Shown piece by piece: positions 1 through 5,782 of a DNA stretch of 6,009 nucleotides. The position numbers and the translations under genes are program-made. The DNA lies in NCBI GenBank assembly GCA_030636485.1, contig DAOVWV010000114.1, positions 1-6,009 of the forward strand, written 5' to 3'. Each line of letters opens with the position of its first letter. Positions within the stretch are counted from its first letter, which is position 1. The notes beneath the pieces are model-generated. The model ran no database searches, was not told the DNA's origin, and was given only the letters and a program-made list of their open reading frames with translations. This DNA comes from Methyloprofundus sp. (lineage in GTDB: Bacteria > Pseudomonadota > Gammaproteobacteria > Methylococcales > Methylomonadaceae).

Positions 1-19
1 AGCGTGGGAACTAGAATAA
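1..19 (+). CDS. Possible 3' end of an upstream gene (partial)
   Basis: Bases 2-19 read as Ala-Trp-Glu-Leu-Glu followed by a TAA stop at 17-19, ending 9 bases before the epimerase ATG and in the same frame as it. A close upstream gene would also explain why no promoter or strong ribosome-binding site fits in the 28 bases before the epimerase, which would then be a distal operon gene. Only five residues are visible, so no family can be assigned. Another frame has a stop at 12-14, so the choice of frame is not certain. Confidence 0.3.
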
Positions 20-28
20 GTTATATTT

Positions 29-1015
29 ATGACAACATTAGTAACAGGTGCCACGGGGCATTTAGGTGCAAACTTGGTGCGCGCATTATTAGATAGGGGC
101 GAAAAAGTCCGTGTTCTTTTGCGTAAGGAAAGCAGTAATATCGAAGTCGAAGGACTTGATGTAGAACATGCTTACGGCAATCTAAAAGATGAACAGTCTC
201 TGATTGATGCCGTTAAAGGCTGTGATTATGTCTATCACCTAGCCGCTTTCGTCAGTATTCGTGACGGCGACCGTGATGAGCTTTATGATGTCAATGTTCT
301 GGGCACACGCTATTTTATGCAGGCTTGCCGCCGTGCGGGAGTAAAGCGTGTCGTGCATTGTAGTTCCTTTGGTGCCGTGGGTAACAACCCAGACGGAGCA
401 TCCAATGAAAAATGGGCGGTCAGTCCTTATGAAATGACCACCGATTATGAAATCTCCAAAACCTTTGCTGAACTGGAAGTTTATAAAGAAGTGGTGCGTG
501 GACTACAGGCGGTGATCGTTAACCCTAGCGGTATCGTCGGCCCCTGGGACTTCAAACCATCTTTGTTAGGCAAAACCATTATCGAATTTGCCCAGGGAAA
601 AATGCGCGCTTCCGTAAAGGGCGGGTTTGACTTTACACCTGTTCAGGATGTCGTACAAGGTCATCTATTAGCGATGGAAAAAGGTATTGTGGGCGAGCGT
701 TATTTACTCACGGGAGAGCAGCACAGCCTTGCGGAAACGCTGGACTGGCTAGAGGAGTTTACAGGTGCCAGCAAACCTAAAATAGTGATCCCTACCTTAC
801 TGATGCAAAATATTGCGATTATAAAAGACTGGATAGAACGCAAGTTTTTTCCGCATGTCTACCCTCGCTTTAACTATCACTCTATCCGGCTATTAAATTG
901 CGGTAAGTTTGGTACACATACGCGCGCGATTAATGAACTAGGTCTAAAACCAACACCCGTTAAAGAAGCCTACCGTGATTCGGTGGCGTGGTTTAGGGAA
1001 CATGGGTATATCTAA
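29..1015 (+). CDS. hpnA: HpnA-type NAD(P)-dependent sugar epimerase/dehydratase (extended SDR)
   Basis: This is a 328-residue extended short-chain dehydrogenase/reductase, expected to be cytoplasmic and to act on a nucleotide sugar or similar substrate using NAD(P). The N-terminal Rossmann fold carries GATGHLG at residues 7-13 (Gly7, Gly10, Gly13), the HLAA strand end at 70-73, a Ser-Ser pair at 112-113, and the catalytic pair Tyr140/Lys144 in YEISK. NPSGIVGP at 165-172 begins the substrate-binding half. The stretch after it (DFKPSLLGK, then IIEFAQGKM, then PVQDVVQGHLLAMEKG, then GERYLLTGE) resembles the hopanoid-associated HpnA family more than general dihydroflavonol reductases, and the length is typical of HpnA. 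The exact reaction of HpnA proteins is not settled, so 'epimerase' is a family label. The start is the first ATG after an in-frame stop at 17-19; upstream there is only a weak TAAG (17-20) 8 bases before the ATG. The gene converges on the hpnN-type operon, which supports the hopanoid link. A non-hopanoid sugar or flavonol-like reductase remains possible. Confidence 0.8.
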   Translation: MTTLVTGATGHLGANLVRALLDRGEKVRVLLRKESSNIEVEGLDVEHAYGNLKDEQSLIDAVKGCDYVYHLAAFVSIRDGDRDELYDVNVLGTRYFMQACRRAGVKRVVHCSSFGAVGNNPDGASNEKWAVSPYEMTTDYEISKTFAELEVYKEVVRGLQAVIVNPSGIVGPWDFKPSLLGKTIIEFAQGKMRASVKGGFDFTPVQDVVQGHLLAMEKGIVGERYLLTGEQHSLAETLDWLEEFTGASKPKIVIPTLLMQNIAIIKDWIERKFFPHVYPRFNYHSIRLLNCGKFGTHTRAINELGLKPTPVKEAYRDSVAWFREHGYI

Positions 1016-1022
1016 GCCCGAA

Positions 1023-1047
1023 AAACGGGCGACTGACTCGCCCGTTT
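1023..1047. terminator. Bidirectional intrinsic terminator between convergent genes
   Basis: A perfect 10-bp inverted repeat (AAACGGGCGA at 1023-1032 and its complement at 1038-1047) encloses a 5-base loop, CTGAC. It lies 8 bases after the stop of the + strand epimerase and 8 bases after the stop of the - strand coiled-coil gene, so it can serve both. Read on the - strand the stem runs into five Ts (complement of 1021-1025), a reasonable U-tract. On the + strand only TTT follows the GC core, so termination there may be weaker. The segment GCCCG at 1016-1020 can also pair with CGGGC at 1026-1030. Confidence 0.8.
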
Positions 1048-1054
1048 AGCTGTG

Positions 1055-1681
1055 CTAGCTGTCAATGTCCCCTGAGTAATCAACCAACCTCTTCTGCTCA
1101 CTCACCGCCAACTGTTTTTTTCGGGATATCTGCTCGTGCCTGGCACGAAGAATATAGCCACCCAAGCCACTTCCTGATGCAACCAGAACCATGGCTCCAA
1201 CGGTAATCAACTGACTGAAGATCATCACTCCCCCTGCCCCAACGGCAGCCGCAAAGGCCAACCCCACCTTGAAATTGGCTTTTGCATGTGCTCTTCTGCT
1301 TTCTTCGACAATTTTTCGATAGCTTTCTGCAACAGTATTCGCTTTATCACGTTCTGCATCCAGCAGAATCCTTTCCCGATCACGCGCATGCTGCTCTCTT
1401 AATTCAGATGTTTCCTTAATCACATCCGCCTTTTCACGCTCGGACTCCTTTAACATGCTCTCCCTATCCTGCGCATGGCGTTGCAGCAAAGTGGCCTGAT
1501 CATCAATATAGAGATTACGTGCAATGGAGGCAAACCAGAAAGCCGCCAAAACACCACTAAGCAATGTAATAACAACAATCACAATCATCAACTGAAAATC
1601 ATGCGACCAGTTAAAAGCCATTAAAACCAGGCCACTCGTGACTAACTGGACAAAAATAATGCCGGGTAAAAATTTAGACAT
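1055..1681 (-). CDS. Hypothetical membrane protein: two TM hairpins flanking a repetitive coiled coil
   Basis: I do not recognise this 208-residue protein. It shows two hydrophobic helices near the N-terminus (about 5-23 and 30-52), a long highly charged helical region (about 58-135) rich in Glu, Arg, Lys and Ala, two more hydrophobic helices (about 137-156 and 159-179, the second Gly-rich), and a short polar tail. The charged region contains a roughly 29-residue internal duplication: HAQDRESMLKESEREKA from residue 69 matches HARDRERILLDAERDKA from residue 98. No enzymatic motif is visible. With two paired helices on each side, the coiled coil would lie on one side of the inner membrane, probably the cytoplasm, as a scaffold or oligomerisation arm. 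Start ATG has a good GAGG seven bases upstream. It is the last gene of the operon, 28 bases after the glycosyltransferase stop, so it is probably cotranscribed with the exporter. A role in organising the lipid-export machinery is only a guess. Confidence 0.7.
   Translation of the reverse strand: MSKFLPGIIFVQLVTSGLVLMAFNWSHDFQLMIVIVVITLLSGVLAAFWFASIARNLYIDDQATLLQRHAQDRESMLKESEREKADVIKETSELREQHARDRERILLDAERDKANTVAESYRKIVEESRRAHAKANFKVGLAFAAAVGAGGVMIFSQLITVGAMVLVASGSGLGGYILRARHEQISRKKQLAVSEQKRLVDYSGDIDS
1304..1477 (-). repeat. Two tandem ~87-bp coding repeats (29-residue coiled-coil unit)
   Basis: Residues 69-97 and 98-126 of the coiled-coil membrane protein are tandem copies of one unit, each opening with His-Ala-x-Asp-Arg-Glu and sharing Glu-Arg-x-Lys-Ala further on. 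About half of the first 24 positions are identical. The DNA is similar too: each copy opens with CATGCGC followed by a GATxGGGA-type match. This points to duplication of a helical segment inside the gene and not only to coiled-coil composition bias. Confidence 0.6.
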
Positions 1682-1709
1682 CAGGTTTCCTCATATCACG
1701 CACTCTGTT

Positions 1710-2867
1710 TTAACGCTTATGCTGCTTTATCAACCCTAGGTAAAGTGCTCTTGCGTACTGCGCACTGACATCAAAAGCATAAGCCTGAGCCTTTTCCAGG
1801 TAGGCTGCCTTTGATGCTCGCAACTCTGACTCATGTTCTATCCAGTAGTCCATTTTAGTGGTTAAACTTTCAAGGTCTCCGGCAGAAAACAAAAAATCAT
1901 CATTGAGTGCAAACTGAGCTGACGCGCTGTGTTCTGCATCACTGATAAGGGCAGGCAAGCCACAGCCTATCGCCTCCAAAACGGCCATACCCTCTAATTC
2001 AATTTCAGATGCATGAATAAATAAATCTGCACTATTAAATAATGTTATTAATTTTTCCTGACTGACATATTCAAAAAATGCCGGATTTGGCAAGGTATTG
2101 CCTAAATCAATCAACTCTGCCCGCAACGCTCCCTGACCTGTGACAACCAACTGAATTTTATCTTTGAATTTAGATTGTTTAATGGCCTGCATCACTAAAT
2201 CATGACGCTTTTCCTTGGCCAATCGCCCGACCATTAAGATAACAAACTTATCCTCAAACTCTGGTTCTTTAATACATTCTCTGGGTTTAAATTGCTCAGG
2301 CAAGCCATTCGATATAATGTCCACCGGCACTTGAATGGAAAATTTCTCCAGCATTTTTTTACCAAACTCACTCGGCGACATGACCAGGTCAGCCTTATTG
2401 TAGAAAGTACGGATAAAAAAACGATATAAAAAGGCATTTAGCCAATCATAATTCAGGCCGATATTCCACATCAGATTTTCTGGCTGTACATGAAAACCAA
2501 AAACCACGGGTTTATTCAATTTACGGGCAATTTTTAAAGCCTGATAACCAAGAAAGAAAGGGAATTGAATATGCACCAGGTCAGCCTTCTTAATCGTCTC
2601 TGTCAGAGTTTTCTTGTTTGGCCAGGCAAATAAAAAATCCATTTCCTGCATTTGTCGTTTGGCAAAAGGGAGATAAAAGGCTGGAAAAACGACCTTATTT
2701 TCGTCCTCTTTACCTGTACTTATCACCGTTAAATCATCGGTTTTTTTAAAATAATCAATAAAACGCCGTGTAGAAACTACCCCGCCCGATTTTTCTCCAT
2801 CCACATTATCTGCAACAAAAACGATTTTCAAAATGCTATCTCCAATACTTCTATTTGCTTCATCCAT
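1710..2867 (-). CDS. GT4-family (GT-B fold) retaining glycosyltransferase
   Basis: This protein transfers a sugar from a nucleotide-sugar donor to an acceptor at the cytoplasmic face. It has 385 residues from the outermost ATG, or 373 from the TTG at 2831, a usual length for family 4. The N-terminal acceptor domain begins KIVFVAD (residues 14-20) with a SGGV loop at 27-30 and has HVQPEN at 126-131. The C-terminal donor domain shows the nucleotide-sugar signature GRLAKEK at 214-220 (Arg215, Lys220), and the E-x7-E motif as Glu290 and Glu298 in ELEGMAVLE, followed by the GCGLPALISD strand-turn. There is no signal peptide or true membrane helix. The aromatic/basic stretch DWLNAFLYRFFIR (141-153) could touch the membrane. 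The outermost ATG has AAGGA only one base away, too close to be effective. TTG at 2829-2831 (GGAG 8 bases upstream) gives the normal family N-terminus MKIVFVAD, so I favour it. The gene follows the exporter stop by 6 bases, so it is operonic. Family 4 includes enzymes that glycosylate lipids, sugars and proteins; donor and acceptor cannot be read here. Confidence 0.88.
   Translation of the reverse strand: MDEANRSIGDSILKIVFVADNVDGEKSGGVVSTRRFIDYFKKTDDLTVISTGKEDENKVVFPAFYLPFAKRQMQEMDFLFAWPNKKTLTETIKKADLVHIQFPFFLGYQALKIARKLNKPVVFGFHVQPENLMWNIGLNYDWLNAFLYRFFIRTFYNKADLVMSPSEFGKKMLEKFSIQVPVDIISNGLPEQFKPRECIKEPEFEDKFVILMVGRLAKEKRHDLVMQAIKQSKFKDKIQLVVTGQGALRAELIDLGNTLPNPAFFEYVSQEKLITLFNSADLFIHASEIELEGMAVLEAIGCGLPALISDAEHSASAQFALNDDFLFSAGDLESLTTKMDYWIEHESELRASKAAYLEKAQAYAFDVSAQYARALYLGLIKQHKR
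2828..2863 (-). other. 11-codon leader reading frame overlapping the TTG start
   Basis: On the - strand an ATG at 2863-2861 sits 5 bases after AAGGA (2873-2869) and opens a short frame, MKQIEVLEIAF, that stops with TGA at 2830-2828. The TGA overlaps the proposed TTG start as TTGA, the geometry used for translational coupling. The frame differs from that of the glycosyltransferase. It could deliver ribosomes from the exporter gene to the TTG start. Chance is a real alternative because the frame is short. Confidence 0.25.
2829..2843 (-). promoter_or_regulatory. Probable true start (TTG) and ribosome-binding site of the glycosyltransferase
   Basis: On the - strand GGAG (2843-2840) lies 8 bases before a TTG codon (2831-2829) in the glycosyltransferase frame. 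The next codons read Lys-Ile-Val-Phe-Val-Ala-Asp, the first beta-strand that normally begins GT4 proteins one or two residues from Met. The 12 extra residues from the upstream ATG (MDEANRSIGDSI) have no obvious role, and that ATG has its AAGGA only one base away. Confidence 0.55.
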
Positions 2868-2873
2868 ATCCTT

Positions 2874-5498
2874 CTAAAGTGGCACTCGCTTATGACTAAA
2901 AGCAGGCAAGACAATCAAGGTGCAAATAAGTGTAAACGAAATCCCAATCGCCAGTAACAACCCCATGCTAGCAATCCCTTGATGATTGGTAAATGCTAGG
3001 CTGGTAAAGCTAAGCAATGTTGTTAATGAACTAAAAAACACGCCTCGCGCGGTACTGGTTTGCAATAGGTGCTCATTTTCTTTCACCCCGGCATACAGAC
3101 GGTGCATAATATGAATCCCGCTATCAACCCCCATTCCCATCAATAAAGGCAGCGCAATAATATTGGCAAAATTAAACGGGTTATCTAAAAGTACATTCAT
3201 GGCAGCGGTCAATAACCCAGCAAGTAACAAAGGCCAGATAACCAGCAACGTATTACGCCAGCTTCTGAGAATAACCAGCAATGTCAGAAAAATAACAATA
3301 ATGGCCGTGGAAAATGCCTGTATAAAGACCTCGGTAATCACCTGACCGGCTGCCAGATCAGAAACCGGAAGCCCGGTAACTGAATTATCAATACTCTGTA
3401 CTTCCGTCGCAAATGCAGAAAGATTCTCGGCAATATTTAGATCATTTTTAGGTTCAATAATCACTTTATAAATACCTGATTCACTCACCCAATTTTTACT
3501 GATATAGGCTGGAATATCCGTTAATGTAAAGGGGTAAGCCTGCATACCGGCATTCAGCTGCTGCATGGTATACGGAAATAAGCCCAGTATACTGTTATCC
3601 AATTGCGCATAGACTTCACTCGATAGTTCAGCTGCATCCGCATAAGTGATAAAACCATTGATGTCTTGCTGTAGTTTTTGCAAAAGCTCAGGAGAGGCCT
3701 TATGACTGGGACCCAGTAATGCAGCTGTGATTTTTGTTTGTAAATCAAGTAAGCCTAAGCGGGTATCAGCACGTTCCCGTGGGCGATCAAAACTCCCCAG
3801 GTCAGCCCCAAGAATAAACCCTAAATCTTCAATGATTTCCAGTTTATCCTCTTGATCTTTGGCAACAAAACTTTTTAAATTTATCGCTTTGTTAACAGTC
3901 GCTAACTGTGTCACATGAGTCTTCAATTTGTCTGCACTTTCCAGCGAATCACTTAAACCGATCAGCACAAAGGGAGAGCGGTCTTTTGATTGCAATAAAT
4001 CCTTAAAGGCAAGCACCGACTCGCTACTTTGATCTCTAAGATTAACGGGGTTTGAATCCAGATAGACATATTGAAGTGAAAAAGCGGCCGCAATCGCCAG
4101 CAAGATGGATATATAGCGTATGCTCCTCGCATAGCGAAAAGGAAAAGTACTGACCCATTCCGGGAGCCGAGTCACTTGTGTATGCGCAAGCTGTTTAATT
4201 GAAAATGCCTTGAGTAAGGCAGGTAATAAGGTCAGTGACACAATCAAGCCCACAAACATGCCGCCACCCGAAATCAGACCCAGTTCGGAAACCCCTTTAT
4301 AATCAGTTGGGATAAAGGCGAAAAAACCGATGGAAGTCGTCAATGCACATAAAAACAGCGAAGACCCCAGGATTTTGACACTCTTTTTTATCGCTTCTTC
4401 ACTGCTGATGTGTTGTTCAAAGCACTCCTTGAAACACAAACAGATATGAATGGCAAAATCGACACCCAAACCAATATACAGTATCGCAAAAGCAACCGAT
4501 AAAACATTTAGATGCCCAACCGCAATGGTTGCAAACCCTGCCGTCAGAATAAGCCCCATAATCAATACGATCAATGTACATAACACCAGCTTTACTGAGC
4601 GCAAACCAAGAAATAGCACCACAATAACCAGCGCAAGTGCAAAGAGCCCAGAGTAAACCGTATCTTCGGCAAGCACCCGCATCTCATCTTCTTCCAGTGC
4701 TATTTTTCCAGTGATACGTATATTGACCTGAGGATCCTGTAAATGTATTTCATTGACAATGCTACGCGCATAATCCATTGAGCGCTCCACGGGCTTCAGA
4801 CTATTAAAGTCAGCAATAGGCCTTGCACTGACGATGCTACGCAATGTATTTCTATCCTCAGACTCATTGACTGCAAGTAATTTTTGCCATGATAGATAAT
4901 GAGGCTGATTTGCCTGCACCGCAAGCAATGATTGGTCAATTTTCTCCAGCAAAGGCCCCAGGTTCATCGGCAAGTCATCATCCTTATTTTCCAGTGCCGT
5001 ACCCAGTATATCCAGTAAACCCTGGAGGTGGTAGTTTTGCGCTAAATGCCCTATAAAGGGTTGTGCATCGGCTAACTTAGTCGATAAATCATCTAGCTTT
5101 TCCAGATCAAGATAGAGTAGCCCTTGTTGCCGTAAAAAAGCATTATCATCAGGAATATAGACATACTCAAACAGTTGTTTGTTGTCAGCGAGACGTGCAG
5201 CTAAAAGCTTGGCTGCTTTACTGGTTTGCTCAGCCGTTGGGGATTCAACAACCAGCTGAATACTTGCAGCATCCTGTGGAAAAGCCTGTTCCCAGCGACT
5301 ACGGTTTTTTTGAAATGGCAGATCTTGAGAGAGTAACTTTGACGTGTCTGTATTAACGCCTAAGTTATTGATTGTATAATCCAGACTCACTGCACAGATA
5401 ATGATAAACAGCAGAATGACCCACCACGAAAAACGCAGTACCCAGGTACTCCACCAGCAAAGACATTTATCCAATAAAGATGTGGGTTGCTTAGTCAT
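2874..5498 (-). CDS. hpnN: HpnN-type RND/MMPL lipid (hopanoid) exporter
   Basis: An 874-residue inner-membrane transporter of the RND superfamily, built as two similar halves. Helix 1 is at about 22-45, followed by a periplasmic domain (about 46-280), helices 2-6 (about 283-300, 304-325, 331-352, 378-397, 404-428), helix 7 (about 460-478), a second periplasmic domain (about 480-722), then helices 8-12 (about 725-745, 749-770, 776-797, 818-837, 842-865). The paired signature is clear: GLGVDFAIH with Asp347 in helix 4 and GMGVDSGIH with Asp792 in helix 10, the intramembrane residues used for proton coupling in this superfamily. The early periplasmic motif NTDTSKLLSQDLPF (49-62) and the overall length match HpnN proteins, which carry hopanoids to the outer membrane in Rhodopseudomonas and Burkholderia. 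It leads a three-gene operon with the glycosyltransferase and the coiled-coil protein. The ATG has no Shine-Dalgarno, and a near-consensus promoter ends 3 bases before it. No squalene-hopene cyclase gene is in the window, so the cargo could be another lipid. Confidence 0.85.
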   Translation of the reverse strand: MTKQPTSLLDKCLCWWSTWVLRFSWWVILLFIIICAVSLDYTINNLGVNTDTSKLLSQDLPFQKNRSRWEQAFPQDAASIQLVVESPTAEQTSKAAKLLAARLADNKQLFEYVYIPDDNAFLRQQGLLYLDLEKLDDLSTKLADAQPFIGHLAQNYHLQGLLDILGTALENKDDDLPMNLGPLLEKIDQSLLAVQANQPHYLSWQKLLAVNESEDRNTLRSIVSARPIADFNSLKPVERSMDYARSIVNEIHLQDPQVNIRITGKIALEEDEMRVLAEDTVYSGLFALALVIVVLFLGLRSVKLVLCTLIVLIMGLILTAGFATIAVGHLNVLSVAFAILYIGLGVDFAIHICLCFKECFEQHISSEEAIKKSVKILGSSLFLCALTTSIGFFAFIPTDYKGVSELGLISGGGMFVGLIVSLTLLPALLKAFSIKQLAHTQVTRLPEWVSTFPFRYARSIRYISILLAIAAAFSLQYVYLDSNPVNLRDQSSESVLAFKDLLQSKDRSPFVLIGLSDSLESADKLKTHVTQLATVNKAINLKSFVAKDQEDKLEIIEDLGFILGADLGSFDRPRERADTRLGLLDLQTKITAALLGPSHKASPELLQKLQQDINGFITYADAAELSSEVYAQLDNSILGLFPYTMQQLNAGMQAYPFTLTDIPAYISKNWVSESGIYKVIIEPKNDLNIAENLSAFATEVQSIDNSVTGLPVSDLAAGQVITEVFIQAFSTAIIVIFLTLLVILRSWRNTLLVIWPLLLAGLLTAAMNVLLDNPFNFANIIALPLLMGMGVDSGIHIMHRLYAGVKENEHLLQTSTARGVFFSSLTTLLSFTSLAFTNHQGIASMGLLLAIGISFTLICTLIVLPAFSHKRVPL

Positions 5499-5501
5499 AT
5501 A

Positions 5502-5530
5502 ATTATATTTGATAGATTTTGGTGAGTCAA
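5502..5530 (-). promoter_or_regulatory. Near-consensus sigma-70 promoter of the hpnN operon
   Basis: On the - strand TTGACT (5530-5525) and TATAAT (5507-5502) are separated by exactly 17 bases, 11 of 12 consensus positions. A T-rich stretch (complement of 5531-5545) lies just upstream of the -35 box and could act as an UP element. The -10 box ends 3 bases before the exporter ATG, so the usual start of transcription would fall at about 5498-5494, at or just inside the start codon. A weaker alternative (TTGAGC 5564-5559, 18-base spacer, TATTGT 5540-5535) would give a leader of roughly 30 bases, still with no Shine-Dalgarno. Confidence 0.7.
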
Positions 5531-5660
5531 AATAACAATAATCCGCTACTCTAGTCTAGCTCAAAATAAAACAGGGCCACTTCATAACCGACTAACGATA
5601 CAGGCTTCATTTTACTACGAGTGTTGACTATACGTAAGCAGATAAATACTTTGCCATCAA

Positions 5661-5682
5661 TATAATGCGCTATACGCTTATA
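5661..5682. repeat. Imperfect inverted repeat upstream of dhaK, possible operator
   Basis: TATAATGCG (5661-5669) and CGCTTATA (5675-5682) form an 8-bp dyad (TATAA plus GCG against CGC plus TTATA) with one unpaired T and a 5-base centre. It lies about 100 bases before the dhaK ATG, in the divergent region shared with the hpnN operon. The size suits a dimeric regulator. AT-rich dyads also arise by chance and nothing identifies the protein. Confidence 0.3.
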
Positions 5683-5718
5683 AATGATACTTTTTACATG
5701 TATTTCTTCTATCTAAAG

Positions 5719-5724
5719 TATAAT
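5719..5724 (+). promoter_or_regulatory. Candidate -10 box for dhaK
   Basis: TATAAT at 5719-5724 is a perfect -10 hexamer on the + strand and would start transcription near 5731, giving a leader of about 50 bases before the dhaK ATG. The best -35 match, TTTACA (5693-5698), is 20 bases away, too far for a good sigma-70 promoter, so it may need an activator. An alternative -35, TTGACT at 5624-5629, pairs at 17 bases only with the poor TACTTT. Confidence 0.35.
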
Positions 5725-5745
5725 CACGCACGAGCATTAATATTT

Positions 5746-5780
5746 ATTTCAGGAAAACAATAACCATTTCAGGAAAACAA
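5746..5780 (+). repeat. 15-bp tandem direct repeat duplicating the dhaK Shine-Dalgarno
   Basis: ATTTCAGGAAAACAA occurs twice, at 5746-5760 and 5766-5780, identical and 20 bases apart from start to start. Each copy contains AGGA. The downstream AGGA (5771-5774) is 8 bases before the dhaK ATG and is the working ribosome-binding site. The upstream AGGA (5751-5754) faces ACC at the equivalent start position, so it cannot initiate with a standard codon at that place. Confidence 0.85.
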
Positions 5781-5782
5781 CA

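Noticed and set aside
2234..2437. A 67-codon - strand reading frame
   Set aside because: It lies wholly inside the glycosyltransferase gene in another frame, and its translation has no recognisable domain.
3163..3345. A 60-codon + strand reading frame
   Set aside because: It is antisense to the exporter gene, where helices 8-10 are encoded. It shows no ribosome-binding site or family features.
3554..3748. A 64-codon - strand reading frame
   Set aside because: It overlaps the exporter gene's second periplasmic domain in another frame, and the exporter frame there is clearly real.
4450..4656. A 68-codon + strand reading frame
   Set aside because: It is antisense to the exporter's first transmembrane block. 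Its Thr/Ser/Ile-rich composition is what the complement of hydrophobic codons gives.
5624..5652. TTGACT with TACTTT at 17 bases as a + strand promoter for dhaK
   Set aside because: The -35 is good but the -10 matches only three positions. I kept the perfect TATAAT at 5719 as the better, still weak, candidate.
5695..5702. Palindrome TACATGTA as an operator
   Set aside because: It is only 8 bp with no extending symmetry, which is common by chance in AT-rich intergenic DNA.
5499..5782. Small RNA, riboswitch or tRNA in the divergent intergenic region
   Set aside because: Apart from the promoter elements, the dyad and the 15-bp repeat I see no conserved fold, no GC-rich hairpin with a T-tract and no tRNA-like cloverleaf.
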